From contig CBDCIS010000001.1 in NCBI GenBank assembly GCA_965217565.1, positions 310,001 to 374,000 on the forward strand: 64,000 nucleotides of DNA, in the 5' to 3' direction. A model generated the notes under the pieces. The model was not told where the DNA came from. It ran no database searches and saw only the letters and a list, made by a program, of their open reading frames with translations. The translations under genes were made by a program, and so were the position numbers. Below, in pieces: positions 17,639 to 25,806 of the stretch. Origin of the DNA: CBDCIS01 sp965217565. Its GTDB lineage: Bacteria; Chloroflexota; Dehalococcoidia; Lucifugimonadales; CATOSD01. The stretch's first letter is position 1; every line of letters starts with the position of its first letter.

Positions 17639-18475
17639 ATGGAACCTGAGAAGGGCGTCATCGAGAAGGGCAGGAGCGTCCGTGACATGCACCACCTGCG
17701 GCTCATGTCGCTGTTGCAGGAGCTGGAGCGGGACCACGGGCGCAAGAAGACCGCCGAGATTCTGGGGGTGGACCGCAGGACCCTGGACGCCAGCCTCGAC
17801 GAGGGCGTGCTGTCGCGGCGCATCAGGAACCAGCTGCAGAAGGCGCTCCAGTCGGGGGTGGGTTCCGCCGCCGCCGAGCAGCGGGACCGCAACGACAAGC
17901 TGGCGGACAGGCTGGGGGACTTGGAGGGTGTGGTCGAGGAGCAGGGCAAGGAGTGCCGCGCCGGTCACAGGGCCTGGGAGGACGCGGTCCGGGCCGTGCG
18001 GGAGGAGAATGCGCAGGGCCTGCGCAAGCTGGAGAAGACGCTGGCGGAGCTCGGGACGGGACGTGTGGGGCAGGACGGGCCGAAGACGACCGGCGCCGCC
18101 GGCCCGCAGCCCGGGCGGGGGCAGGCGCTGCGGCGGGAGTACCCCGACCTGGTGACGCTTGAGCCCGCCGAAGACGACGAGGATGTGTTCGGGGACGTGT
18201 GGCCGCTGATCGTCGAGTGGCGGGAGCTGAAGGCCGCGCATCCCAACGAGGGGAGAAACCTGTCCTGGCTGCGCACCGAGGAGCGGTTCCGGGCGTTGGA
18301 GCTGACCTTGCTGGAGGAGCACGGGATGACGCTTCCCCCGGCGACGTTTCCGCTGCGCGGCTTCGACCGAAACGGGCAGGTGAACTGGCGCAGGACAGCG
18401 CTCTCCGACACGCGGAGGGCGCTGAAGAAGCGTGAGTTTCTGAACACGGTGACCTGCGGACTCTGGTGGAAATAG
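17639..18475 (+). CDS. HTH/coiled-coil regulator, paralogue of the gene at 38.4 kb
   Basis: 278 residues. The N-terminal 90 residues contain a HTH of the fis/CENP-B-like type: GRKKTAEILGVDRRTLDASL followed by DEGVLSRRIRNQLQKALQ. A coiled coil follows, then a C-terminal domain absent from the paralogue (LSWLRTEERFRALELTLLEE). The first 90 residues are nearly identical to the protein at 38,390-39,028, and the HTH resembles that at 37,743. The ribosome site is AGAGGAGGG. It is probably the master regulator of the divergent operons, acting on the repeats upstream. Confidence 0.7.
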   Translation: MEPEKGVIEKGRSVRDMHHLRLMSLLQELERDHGRKKTAEILGVDRRTLDASLDEGVLSRRIRNQLQKALQSGVGSAAAEQRDRNDKLADRLGDLEGVVEEQGKECRAGHRAWEDAVRAVREENAQGLRKLEKTLAELGTGRVGQDGPKTTGAAGPQPGRGQALRREYPDLVTLEPAEDDEDVFGDVWPLIVEWRELKAAHPNEGRNLSWLRTEERFRALELTLLEEHGMTLPPATFPLRGFDRNGQVNWRRTALSDTRRALKKREFLNTVTCGLWWK

Positions 18476-19202
18476 CGCGGCGGTTTGCGCCCTCCGTCTG
18501 CCGGTTAACTCCAGTGAAGTTTTGTGAACACTTTGGGCGTGAACTGCCCGAAAGACTTCCCATCCGGTTTCGGGTCGGGTAATAATGGTTGCACTGTCTG
18601 GCTTTCAACCAAGGTTTCACGCCATAGAAACCTGGGGGCGCGGTCCCTGTTGCCCGGTCTCACCTGACGGATGATTCGCTCTCTGGAAGGTGGCCCACGA
18701 GGGAATGCTGCCGCTGCGGATTTGACCTAGCTCTCCGCAAGCAGCACGGATCGAACGACGGAGTTTGACTCAGGTCCTTCGTCCTCGGTCCAGTCCGGCG
18801 GTTGGTGCTGATCGCTTCACTCACCGGGCACTGTCTGGCGGATGGGGTTGATCGCTTCATTCGCTTGGACTCTGCTGACGGAGCCCTGAGCTTCGTCCTC
18901 GAACAGTCGGTCGGAACGCGTCTGTCGCTCCGACCGGCTCCTCATGCCTGCGGCATTGCTGTCACGCAGCCTTGCCGCAGCTTCGACACGCGCCGGTCTG
19001 CCATTCAAAGCAGGCTGGCCGCATCACGTCTCGCAGTTTTCTCCAAGGTCGCATTGCACCCTGGGCGAGCTGCGTCTTCTTTCACCCCACTCCGTCTTCC
19101 GCGTTCGACGTTCGACCGCGGGCGGGGTGCGTCTTCGGCATTCGGCACGGAGTCACGGGTTCAACGGCATCGGCACACCAATCGGCAAGGAGGTACATCG
19201 GC
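18476..19202. other. Long gene-free region with direct and inverted repeats
   Basis: About 730 bases with no convincing gene on either strand. It holds TGTGAACA at 18523-18530, a direct repeat GATCGCTTCA[CT]TC at about 18809 and 18850, and an inverted repeat CGGTCGGA ... TCCGACCG (18908-18936, 13-base loop). Scattered C-rich and T-rich tracts follow. The base composition differs slightly from the flanking genes. It is a candidate oriT or replication origin because it sits at the start of the DNA-processing block, but no known nick site is recognised. Confidence 0.35.
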
Positions 19203-19688
19203 ATGGACGAATCACGGACACAGGAACGGTACACGGGACCGAGCGCGCTCAGGATCGCCAACTTGCTGCCGCACCGGGTCAGCTTCGAGCGGGGCTGGTT
19301 CTGGACGACGACGGCGGTCTGTCACGGCGGGAAGTCGGACGGGCTGGCGTTCCGGCAGCGACCGGACGGCAACGGCATCGAGGTGCGGTGCCACACCGGG
19401 GGCTGCTCGGCCGGCGTGGTGATCACGGAGCTTGAGGTCTTGATCGGGCTGCCCATCTGGACGGCCTACGAGCCGGTGAGCGACGTAGCCAAGGCCCCTG
19501 AGAAGCGGCCGTGGTGGAAGCGCAAGAAGGTCATCGTGGCCGGAATCGTGGCGCTGGTGATTGCGGCGCCGCTCATCACCGGGGACGGCGAGCTGGTCTT
19601 CCTCAACCTGGTCGGGCTGGGCATCGGCTGGCTGCTGCTACGGCGGTTCATGCCCCGGCGTCCGCCGATAGGGAGGTTCAGGCGCTGA
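19203..19688 (+). CDS. Primase-type zinc-finger-like domain fused to a C-terminal membrane segment
   Basis: 161 residues behind AAGGAGG. The middle, FWTTTAVCHGGKSDGLAFRQ followed by GIEVRCHTGGCSAGVVI, resembles the CHC2-type zinc module at the front of mobile-element primases (cysteine/histidine, then C-H-x-G-G-C). The C-terminal third is hydrophobic (VIVAGIVALVIAAPLITGDG and LNLVGLGIGWLLLRRFMP) after a very basic stretch, so the protein is probably anchored to the inner membrane with the zinc domain inside. The function is unknown. Confidence 0.6.
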   Translation: MDESRTQERYTGPSALRIANLLPHRVSFERGWFWTTTAVCHGGKSDGLAFRQRPDGNGIEVRCHTGGCSAGVVITELEVLIGLPIWTAYEPVSDVAKAPEKRPWWKRKKVIVAGIVALVIAAPLITGDGELVFLNLVGLGIGWLLLRRFMPRRPPIGRFRR

Positions 19689-19732
19689 CCAGGGGGCTCC
19701 GGCTCCTCTCACAACCCATTCCCAACACGCAA

Positions 19733-19759
19733 GGGCCGTCTCCGTCACGGGGGCGGCCC
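19733..19759 (+). terminator. Intergenic GC hairpin followed by T-rich tract
   Basis: GGGCCG-T-CTCC, loop GTCAC, GGGG-G-CGGCCC: 11 pairs including T-G, followed by TTCTTCTTTG. It fits an intrinsic terminator after the zinc/membrane gene and is one of a family of similar hairpins in this element. Confidence 0.6.
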
Positions 19760-19832
19760 TTCTTCTTTGCCCGCAAGCGGGCGCAATCGGCAAGGCAACC
19801 AAGGCAACAAAGCAGAGGCACTCAGGAGGTGC

Positions 19833-20306
19833 ATGATGACTACGGCAACACTGGCAACCGGCAATCGGGCGACGGACGCGGCGGACAGGCCCGGGCGCAG
19901 CCTGGAAGAGCTGGTCGACCAGCTCTTCGCTGCGATGGGATTCAAGGACGAGACGGAGACGGCGGAGCCGAGCGCGGTGCGCTCGATCCACGAGGCGAGG
20001 CGGCTCAGACAGGCGGGGGACGTGGACACGGCGCTGGCGGTCATCGCCGGCGTGGACACGCAGAAGGCGGAGACGCGGCAGGTCCGGTGGGCCTTCGCCG
20101 AGTGGAAGCAGCTGGTGAAGCGGCGGTTCGGAGACCGGGACGCGGTGGTGTACAGCCAGGGCACGGGGCGGGCCGCCGCGCTGGTGCCCACCGGAGACGG
20201 CGGGACGCTGGAGGTCGTCTCCGCCCTGGGGATGCGCTGGCGGCCCGGCAAGCTCGTCTCGGGGCGCAGCCTCCGGGGCCTCCGGCCCCTGAGCGGAGGT
20301 GCGTGA
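19833..20306 (+). CDS. Hypothetical protein upstream of primase
   Basis: 157 residues; the start ATG follows CAGGAGG. The N-terminal part is helical (SLEELVDQLFAAMGFKDETE, HEARRLRQAGDVDTALAVIA), and the C-terminal part includes WAFAEWKQLVKRRFGDRDAV. It looks soluble and is not recognised as a known family. Its stop overlaps the primase start (TGATG), so the two are coupled and probably act together. Confidence 0.65.
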   Translation: MMTTATLATGNRATDAADRPGRSLEELVDQLFAAMGFKDETETAEPSAVRSIHEARRLRQAGDVDTALAVIAGVDTQKAETRQVRWAFAEWKQLVKRRFGDRDAVVYSQGTGRAAALVPTGDGGTLEVVSALGMRWRPGKLVSGRSLRGLRPLSGGA

Positions 20307-21352
20307 TGGCCGTCGCCAACGTGGACATCCCTGCGCTGAAGGCCCGGCACCCGCTGGGCGACACGGTGGAGGCGGCGGGGGTGCGGCTCAGGGGAAGGGG
20401 CAGGGTCCGCCAGGGCGTCTGCCCCTTCCACGACGAGGCTGAGGGTTCGTTCACGGTGTACGCAGATTCGGAGCGGTTCTACTGCTTCGGCTGTGGCCTC
20501 GGCGGCGACGTGCTGGACTTCATCCGGCAGGCCGAGGGGCTGAGCCTCACCGAGGCCATCGCGCGGCTGGACGAACAGCGGCCCTGGGCGCAAGCCCTGG
20601 GCTGCCGTCCAGCCGGAACGCGGCGTCCTGCGTCCGCCGCGCTGCCTCCCAGGGACCCCACGCTGCTGACGGCGGCGGCGCGCTTCTACGCCGGGAATCT
20701 CCGGCGTTCCTCAGAAGCGCGGGAGTACCTGGCCTCCCGGGGCGTCGGCCCCGTCGCCGCAACCCGCCTCGGTCTCGGCTATGCGCCGGGCGGCGGGCTG
20801 CGGCAGGCCCTGGAGTCCCTCGGCTTCTCCCAGAAGCGCATCGGGGACTCGGGACTGTTCACCGAGCGGGGCTCGGAGCGGTTCGCCGGCATGGTCGTCG
20901 TCCCCGACGCCTCCGGCGGCCTTGTCCGCTGGCTGGTGGGCCGGGCCCTGGACCCGGACGCAAGGCCTCGGTTCCAGGCTCCTCCCGGCCCCAAGCCGGT
21001 GCTCGGACTCGGCAGGCTCGGCCCCGCTCCGCCGTGGGCGGTCGTCGCGGAAGGCGTCTTCGACTGGCTCACCCTTACCGGATGGGGCCTTCCGGCCTGC
21101 GCCGCCCTGGGCACCCAGGGCGTTGAGCGCATCGCCTCGGCCCTCCGGGGCTGCCCCCGCGTCTTCCTCGCCTTCGACAACGACGACGCGGGCTGCGAGG
21201 CGACGGACGGGCTTCTCACCCTGCTGGGTCGCAGGGCCGCCGCCGTCTCCCTTCCCAGTGGCGTCGGCGACGTGGCCGAGCTGGCTGCCCGGCCCCACGG
21301 ACAGGCCGCCTTCAACCGCCTGCTTGCTCAGGCGGCACGCTCCGCCCGCTAG
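20306..21352 (+). CDS. DnaG-type primase (CHC2 zinc finger + TOPRIM)
   Basis: 348 residues. The CHC2 zinc finger is GVCPFHDEAEGSFTVYADSE followed by RFYCFGCGLGGDVLDFI. The core follows (RRSSEAREYLASRGVGPVAA), then a TOPRIM region with WAVVAEGVFDWLTL and VFLAFDNDDAGCEA supplying the glutamate and DxD residues. It is shorter than chromosomal DnaG and lacks the C-terminal helicase-interaction domain, as is common in mobile-element primases. It would prime the complementary strand after transfer or during element replication. Confidence 0.88.
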   Translation: MAVANVDIPALKARHPLGDTVEAAGVRLRGRGRVRQGVCPFHDEAEGSFTVYADSERFYCFGCGLGGDVLDFIRQAEGLSLTEAIARLDEQRPWAQALGCRPAGTRRPASAALPPRDPTLLTAAARFYAGNLRRSSEAREYLASRGVGPVAATRLGLGYAPGGGLRQALESLGFSQKRIGDSGLFTERGSERFAGMVVVPDASGGLVRWLVGRALDPDARPRFQAPPGPKPVLGLGRLGPAPPWAVVAEGVFDWLTLTGWGLPACAALGTQGVERIASALRGCPRVFLAFDNDDAGCEATDGLLTLLGRRAAAVSLPSGVGDVAELAARPHGQAAFNRLLAQAARSAR

Positions 21353-21371
21353 CGGCTCCCCGCCGCTCCCC

Positions 21372-21391
21372 AGCGGGCTTCCCCGCCCGCT
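21372..21391 (+). terminator. Hairpin after primase
   Basis: AGCGGGC, loop TTCCCC, GCCCGCT, followed by TCTTTCCC. A 7-pair GC stem with a pyrimidine tail directly downstream of the primase stop; a probable intrinsic terminator. Confidence 0.5.
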
Positions 21392-21529
21392 TCTTTCCCA
21401 CTCCCACTCTCACCGCCCAGGAGGTGCTATGCCCACTTCACGACGGGCTTCGCCCGCACACGGCTTCCCTTTGGGGCAGCCGCACCGGTCATTCGCTACA
21501 GGACAGACACCACAAGAAGGAGATTCGAG

Positions 21530-22402
21530 ATGTTCAACAAGAACGGAAGCAACAACGGAAACGGGAGCGCGAACGGCGTCCACAAGGACACCGCCGTCGT
21601 CGCCCGGAACGGCAACGGCCACAAGCCCGACGCCGCGATAGTCACCGAGCACGAGCTGCTCTGGGACGGGCTCTCGCCCGCCGTCAGCCAGGCGCTCGGA
21701 CAGCCCATCGACCCCGCCATCGTCTCCCAGCGCAAGGGGCGCGGCGGCAGGTCCTTCGACTACCTCGAAGGCCACGCCGTCATCGACCAGGCCAACCGCA
21801 TCTTCGGCTACGGCGGCTGGGGCTACGAGCTGGTCGGCGACGTGACCCTGCGCCGGATCGAGACGGTCAACCCCCAGACCGGCGAGGTGAAGGTGGAACA
21901 GGGCTACAGCGCCCCGGTGCGGGTCTCCGTGGCGGGCGCTCTGCCCCGCACCGACCTCGGCGTCCACCCGGTGGCGGAGGACACCTTCGACGGCCATGAC
22001 ACGGCCATGAAGGGAGCGGTGACCGACGGCATGAAACGGGCGTTCCGCAGCTTCGGCGTCCAGTTCGGCAACGGCTTCTACGGCGACCAGACGCAGGCGA
22101 ACACCCCGGCCAAGCCGGAGCGCGTTCCCGCCCAGTCCAACGGCAGGTCCGGGCAGGCCCCATCCAACGGCAACTCCGCCCGGAGCCAGGCCAACGACCG
22201 GGCAGAGGCGCAGGCCGGGAAGCTGCGGAAGCGGCTCTTCGAGATCGCCGCCGAGCAGGGCCTCGACGAGGACCAGGTGCGGACCGCCGTGGTGGACCGG
22301 ACGGGCAAGGGCATCGACGACCTGACGACCGACGAGCTCGGGCCGCTGGTCGAGGCCGCCGCCAACAAGCTCCGGCAGATGCAGCAGGCGCAAGCCGCCT
22401 AG
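21530..22402 (+). CDS. Rad52/Rad22-type single-strand annealing protein
   Basis: 290 residues. After a low-complexity N-terminus rich in Asn and Gly comes the Rad52-fold signature GRSFDYLEGHAVIDQANRIF followed by GYGGWGYELVGDVTLRRIET, then DTAMKGAVTDGMKRAFRSFG, which matches the DNA-binding core of Rad52 proteins. The C-terminal part is a linker and a helical tail (GKGIDDLTTDELGPLVEAAA). It anneals complementary single strands and would serve recombination of incoming DNA together with SSB. The ribosome site is AGAAGGAG. Confidence 0.85.
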   Translation: MFNKNGSNNGNGSANGVHKDTAVVARNGNGHKPDAAIVTEHELLWDGLSPAVSQALGQPIDPAIVSQRKGRGGRSFDYLEGHAVIDQANRIFGYGGWGYELVGDVTLRRIETVNPQTGEVKVEQGYSAPVRVSVAGALPRTDLGVHPVAEDTFDGHDTAMKGAVTDGMKRAFRSFGVQFGNGFYGDQTQANTPAKPERVPAQSNGRSGQAPSNGNSARSQANDRAEAQAGKLRKRLFEIAAEQGLDEDQVRTAVVDRTGKGIDDLTTDELGPLVEAAANKLRQMQQAQAA

Positions 22403-22427
22403 TCCGCCGGTCGGTCGGGTTCGGAAT

Positions 22428-22464
22428 GGAGCGGGGTTGTCTCCGATGGGGGTGGCCCCGCTCC
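22428..22464 (+). terminator. 17-pair intergenic hairpin
   Basis: GGAGCGGGGTTGTCTCC, loop GAT, GGGGGTGGCCCCGCTCC. All 17 positions pair when T-G pairs are allowed. It lies between the Rad52-type gene and the next gene, with TACAGGA and the ribosome site just beyond. A member of the hairpin family of this element; a terminator, attenuator or processing site. Confidence 0.6.
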
Positions 22465-22494
22465 TTCATCTACAGGACGACAAGGAGGTCTGAA

Positions 22495-22995
22495 ATGACG
22501 ACGAACGTTACCTACACACCCTGGGGCTGGACGCGGGACGTCAAGGAGCTTGCCGAGGGCGTCTGGCGGGTCTCCACGCCGAGCCACGGCGGGCTGAAGC
22601 TCAGCCGGGAGCGGTGGGAATCGCTTCCCCCCGGACTGCGGGACGCCATGTACACCCAGACCTTCGCCGAGGAGGACTGCGAGGAGCCCATCGTCAGGAC
22701 GCTCCTGGGCCTCGGCGACGAATGCGAGAGGGAGATGGCCCTGAAGGTGGCGGGCTACTTCGACCGCTACGCTCCGGCGCTCCCCCACCTCCGCGACTGC
22801 CCGCCGGGCATCCACCACCACGCCGTCGCCTACTGGGGCGGACTCTGCACGGACCCCTTCGAGCGGTTCGACACCTGCATCGAGGCCGAGTCGTTCGTGG
22901 GCGACCCGGAGATGGTGCGGAAGTACGGGCGGATGGAGGCCGTCGAGTGCGCCGGGACGCGCCCGCTCTGCCTCGGAAAGGCGGACAGGCCATGA
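22495..22995 (+). CDS. DUF7007-like domain protein
   Basis: 166 residues behind AAGGAGG. The start, TPWGWTRDVKELAEGVWRVS then TPSHGGLKLSRERWESLP, matches the pattern of the DUF7007 group found on plasmids and ICEs. The C-terminal half has conserved histidines (GIHHHAVAYWGG). The biochemical role is unknown. Its stop overlaps the next start (ATGA). Confidence 0.65.
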   Translation: MTTNVTYTPWGWTRDVKELAEGVWRVSTPSHGGLKLSRERWESLPPGLRDAMYTQTFAEEDCEEPIVRTLLGLGDECEREMALKVAGYFDRYAPALPHLRDCPPGIHHHAVAYWGGLCTDPFERFDTCIEAESFVGDPEMVRKYGRMEAVECAGTRPLCLGKADRP

Positions 22996-23399
22996 CTACG
23001 GAGACACGGGCAAGACCCCGCAGCCTTCCCAGCACGACGACCAAGCTCCAGACGGAGATGGGGAACCTCTACGTGACCGTCTCGACGGACGAGGACGGCG
23101 AGCCCTTCGAGGTCTTCGGCTGGCTGGGCAAGGGCGGCAGCTTCCAGCACGGAGTCACCGAGCTGGCCTGCCGGTTGATCTCCCTGCACCTGCGGCGCGG
23201 GACTCCCCTCGAAGAGGTGATTGACCAGTGCCGGGGGATTCAGGAGATGCAGCCATTCTGGAACCAGATGGGCGACGGCACGAGCGTGGCGATCCTCGGA
23301 CTCGGGGATGGCATCGCTCACGTCCTCAAGGCCCACCTGAAGGCCAAAGAGGAGCAGGAGACGGCGCCAGCACAGGTGGAGGTGCAGGCGGCTGCGTGA
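22992..23399 (+). CDS. Stand-alone TSCPD-like domain protein
   Basis: 135 residues. TKLQTEMGNLYVTVSTDEDG then EPFEVFGWLGKGGSFQHGVT and RLISLHLRRGTPLEEVID resemble the TSCPD domain at the C-terminus of adenosylcobalamin-dependent ribonucleotide reductases. In this protein the cysteines of the classical domain are replaced (TSCPD-type CGNL becomes MGNL), so redox function is doubtful. No reductase gene is nearby. It is translationally coupled to the DUF7007-like gene. Confidence 0.6.
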   Translation: MTTETRARPRSLPSTTTKLQTEMGNLYVTVSTDEDGEPFEVFGWLGKGGSFQHGVTELACRLISLHLRRGTPLEEVIDQCRGIQEMQPFWNQMGDGTSVAILGLGDGIAHVLKAHLKAKEEQETAPAQVEVQAAA

Positions 23400-23484
23400 G
23401 TCGCACACACACCGGAATCGAGGCGGGGTCTCTCCTTCGGGGGCGGCCCTGCTTTCCATCTACAGGAAGCAAGGAGAAATAACC

Positions 23485-24583
23485 ATGACGACAGAGACCA
23501 TAGACAGGGCGGAGGTCTTCTCCCGCCCTGCCGCAAGATTCGACGACGACGGCAACATCGAGGTGCGGGCCTCGTCAGCCCTGGGCTGCCGCCGCGCCCT
23601 CTGGTACGCCGCAACGGGCTACGAGCCGACGAACCCGCCTACGGAAGAATCGCTGACGGCGATGGAGGCGGGCAACGCCCTGGAGCCGGTGGTGGTGCGG
23701 GCGATGGAGCGGGCGGGCTGGAAGGTGGACGCCCCCGATCCCCAGGACCCGCAGACGGTTGCGGTGCGCATCGGCCCGAACATGATCGTGACCGGCCACC
23801 CGGACGGCACGGTGCGGATGCCGGTGGAGGACGACGGAGCGGCCCCGCCGCAGCTGTTCCTCTTCGACGAGGAACCGGAAGCCCCCGCCTACGGCGACCC
23901 GATGGTCGTCGAGATCAAGACCCGGGGGCCGGGGGCGTTCCGCCGCTGGCGGACGCTGGGGGCGGAGCGCAGCCACCCGGCTGCGGTGGCCCAGGCCGCC
24001 TTCTACTCGCTCGGCGAGTTCGGCGACCTGCGGGACGCCGTGATCGCCACGATGGACACGGGGGCTCGCACCTGGGACCACGAGGTGATACCGGCCCACC
24101 GGCTGGAGCGGGCCATGCACGACGCCTGCTCCTGGCTGGGCGACCTGGCCGCGCACCACGTCCAGAGCGGGCCGGACCCCGACGCGCTGCCGGAGCGGGA
24201 CTTCTCCGCCAATAGCTGGCAGTGCCGGTCGTGCCCCTTCCTGGCGGTCTGCCTGCCGGGGGCGGCTGAGGAGAGCGACGAACCGGAGACCGAGGAAAAG
24301 GAGGTGACGGACGAAGAGGCGCGGGAAGCTGTGGCGGCCTACGCCGAGGCCCAGGAGTCCATCAAGGAGCCTGAGAAGGCCAAGCGCAGTGCGCTGGACA
24401 CCTTGAAGGCATGGATGCGCCGCCAGGGTGATTCCAAGGTGACGGTGGGGGGGCCGCACGGTCACCCTCGTCGGTTCGACGAGGTACTCCGTCAACTACC
24501 GCAAGCTCAACGCACTGCTCGACCCGGAGGTCCGGGCCGACCTGGTGACGGAGAGCGAGTCTGAGTACGTGCGGGTCAGCTAG
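23485..24583 (+). CDS. RecB/Cas4-like PD-(D/E)XK nuclease, frameshifted near the 3' end
   Basis: The protein has a front cysteine (SSALGCRRALWYAATGYE), the nuclease residues GHPDGTVRMP and VVEIKTRGPG, and a cluster CRSCPFLAVC. Together these resemble the iron-sulfur nuclease fold of Cas4/AddB-type exonucleases. The C-terminal part is charged and helical. A run of seven G (24447-24453) shifts the frame: as written the gene stops at 24564, but removing one G gives GGRTVTLVGSTRYSVNYRKL onward to TAG at 24581-24583, a natural-looking ending. Either an assembly error or a genuine recent frameshift. It probably trims DNA ends with the Rad52-type protein. Confidence 0.8.
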
Positions 24584-24608
24584 ACGCTTCCCCTGCGGGA
24601 GCGCCGGA

Positions 24609-24643
24609 CGGGGCCGTCTTCCCCCTATCGGGGAGCGGCCCCG
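24609..24643 (+). terminator. Intergenic GC hairpin before ssb
   Basis: CGGGGCCG at 24609-24616 pairs with CGGCCCCG at 24636-24643. The inner arms TTCCCC and GGGGAG extend the stem. T-containing sequence (CTCTCATT) follows. Same family as the hairpins at 19.73, 22.43 and 25.13 kb. Confidence 0.6.
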
Positions 24644-24703
24644 CTCTCATTCAACAGGGCGCGGCAGAGACCGCGCTACTACACACACACAAGGAGAAAC
24701 AAA

Positions 24704-25078
24704 ATGTCACGGACTATCAACAAGGTAGAGCTCCTGGGACGGGTCGGCGTCGACCCTGAGATGCAGTACACGCCCGGCGGCACCGCCGTCACCAAGCTGC
24801 GGCTGGCGACGGACCGCTACCGCAAGGAGGGCGAGGATGCCACGGACTGGCACAACATCGTGGTCTGGAGCAACACCGCCGAGGCGGTGAACCAGTACGT
24901 CGCCAAGGGCGACCGCATCTACGTCGCCGGCCGCCTGGTGCAGAACACCTGGGAGACCGAGGACGGCCAGCCGCGCTCCCGCACCGAGGTACACGCCTCC
25001 GAGGTCGTGTTCCTCGACAACCGTAACGGGAACGGCAACGGAGGCGACGGGCAGGCGGACGACGCCTCTCCCTTCTAG
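24704..25078 (+). CDS. ssb: Single-stranded DNA-binding protein
   Basis: 124 residues: NKVELLGRVGVDPEMQYTPG at the N-terminus, DWHNIVVWSNTAEAVNQYVA in the OB fold and GDRIYVAGRLVQNTW, then a glycine/asparagine linker and the acidic tip DDASPF, the partner-docking tail of SSBs. The ribosome site is AAGGAG. It protects single strands during element replication and transfer. Confidence 0.95.
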   Translation: MSRTINKVELLGRVGVDPEMQYTPGGTAVTKLRLATDRYRKEGEDATDWHNIVVWSNTAEAVNQYVAKGDRIYVAGRLVQNTWETEDGQPRSRTEVHASEVVFLDNRNGNGNGGDGQADDASPF

Positions 25079-25133
25079 CCCGCCGGTCCCACAACCGAAG
25101 ACCGACGCCCGAATCAGCCGGGCGCACCAACCA

Positions 25134-25166
25134 CGGGGCTGCTTCCACCTACAGGAGGCGGCCCCG
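25134..25166 (+). terminator. 13-pair intergenic hairpin after ssb
   Basis: CGGGGCTGCTTCC, loop ACCTACA, GGAGGCGGCCCCG, followed by CTTCTGTTCT. The pairing is complete if T-G is allowed. It carries the TACAGGA string seen in several leaders of this element inside loop and stem. Confidence 0.65.
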
Positions 25167-25199
25167 CTTCTGTTCTAACCGATAACGAAGGAGGCTGAC

Positions 25200-25709
25200 A
25201 TGACCGCAATCACCGCACAACAGACTGACACGCTGCTCGACGCCCTGCGCAGCAACCTTCACCTGCTGGGCGAGCTCGCGGTGCGCTACGCCGTCGAGTT
25301 CCACCCGGAGCGCTCCACGGAGGACCTGCCCTCCATCAACTGTCCCGACGACGTGCGCAGGCTGCTGGGGCCGGAGATGGCCCCGCTCGCTCAGGAGCAG
25401 CTACGGGTGCTGCTGCTCAACACCAAGAACAACGTCGTGGGCCAGCGGGTCGTCTACCAGGGCAACGTCAACTCCTCGATGATCCGGCCGGCTGAGGTGC
25501 TGCGGCCCGCCGTCATCGAGGCCGTTCCCAGCATCATCGTCTGCCACAACCATCCCTCCACGGACCCGACGCCCAGCCCGGAGGACGCCGCCATCACCAG
25601 GGAGCTGGCACAGGCGGGCAAGCTGCTGGGCATCGAGCTGCTGGACCACGTGGTGATAGGCGGGGACCGCTTCGTCAGCCTCAAGGAACGGGGCCTGATG
25701 TCCTGCTGA
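25200..25709 (+). CDS. RadC-family JAB/MPN-domain protein
   Basis: 169 residues. The JAMM motif is intact: IVCHNHPSTDPTPSPEDAAI gives H-x-H-x7-S-x2-D. LRVLLLNTKNNVVGQRVVYQ and LRPAVIEAVPSIIVCHNHPS are typical of the RadC fold. It lacks the N-terminal HhH region of full-length chromosomal RadC, as is common in mobile-element versions. The activity is not established for the family; it is often found beside anti-restriction and repair genes. Confidence 0.85.
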   Translation: MTAITAQQTDTLLDALRSNLHLLGELAVRYAVEFHPERSTEDLPSINCPDDVRRLLGPEMAPLAQEQLRVLLLNTKNNVVGQRVVYQGNVNSSMIRPAEVLRPAVIEAVPSIIVCHNHPSTDPTPSPEDAAITRELAQAGKLLGIELLDHVVIGGDRFVSLKERGLMSC

Positions 25710-25806
25710 GACTCCACGACCGGGAGGCGTGCGCCGTCCGGCTCTCACGCGGGGGACATGCTCTCCCGCGCATCGTTCCAACCCACACCACGAAAGGAGG
25801 TCGCAA

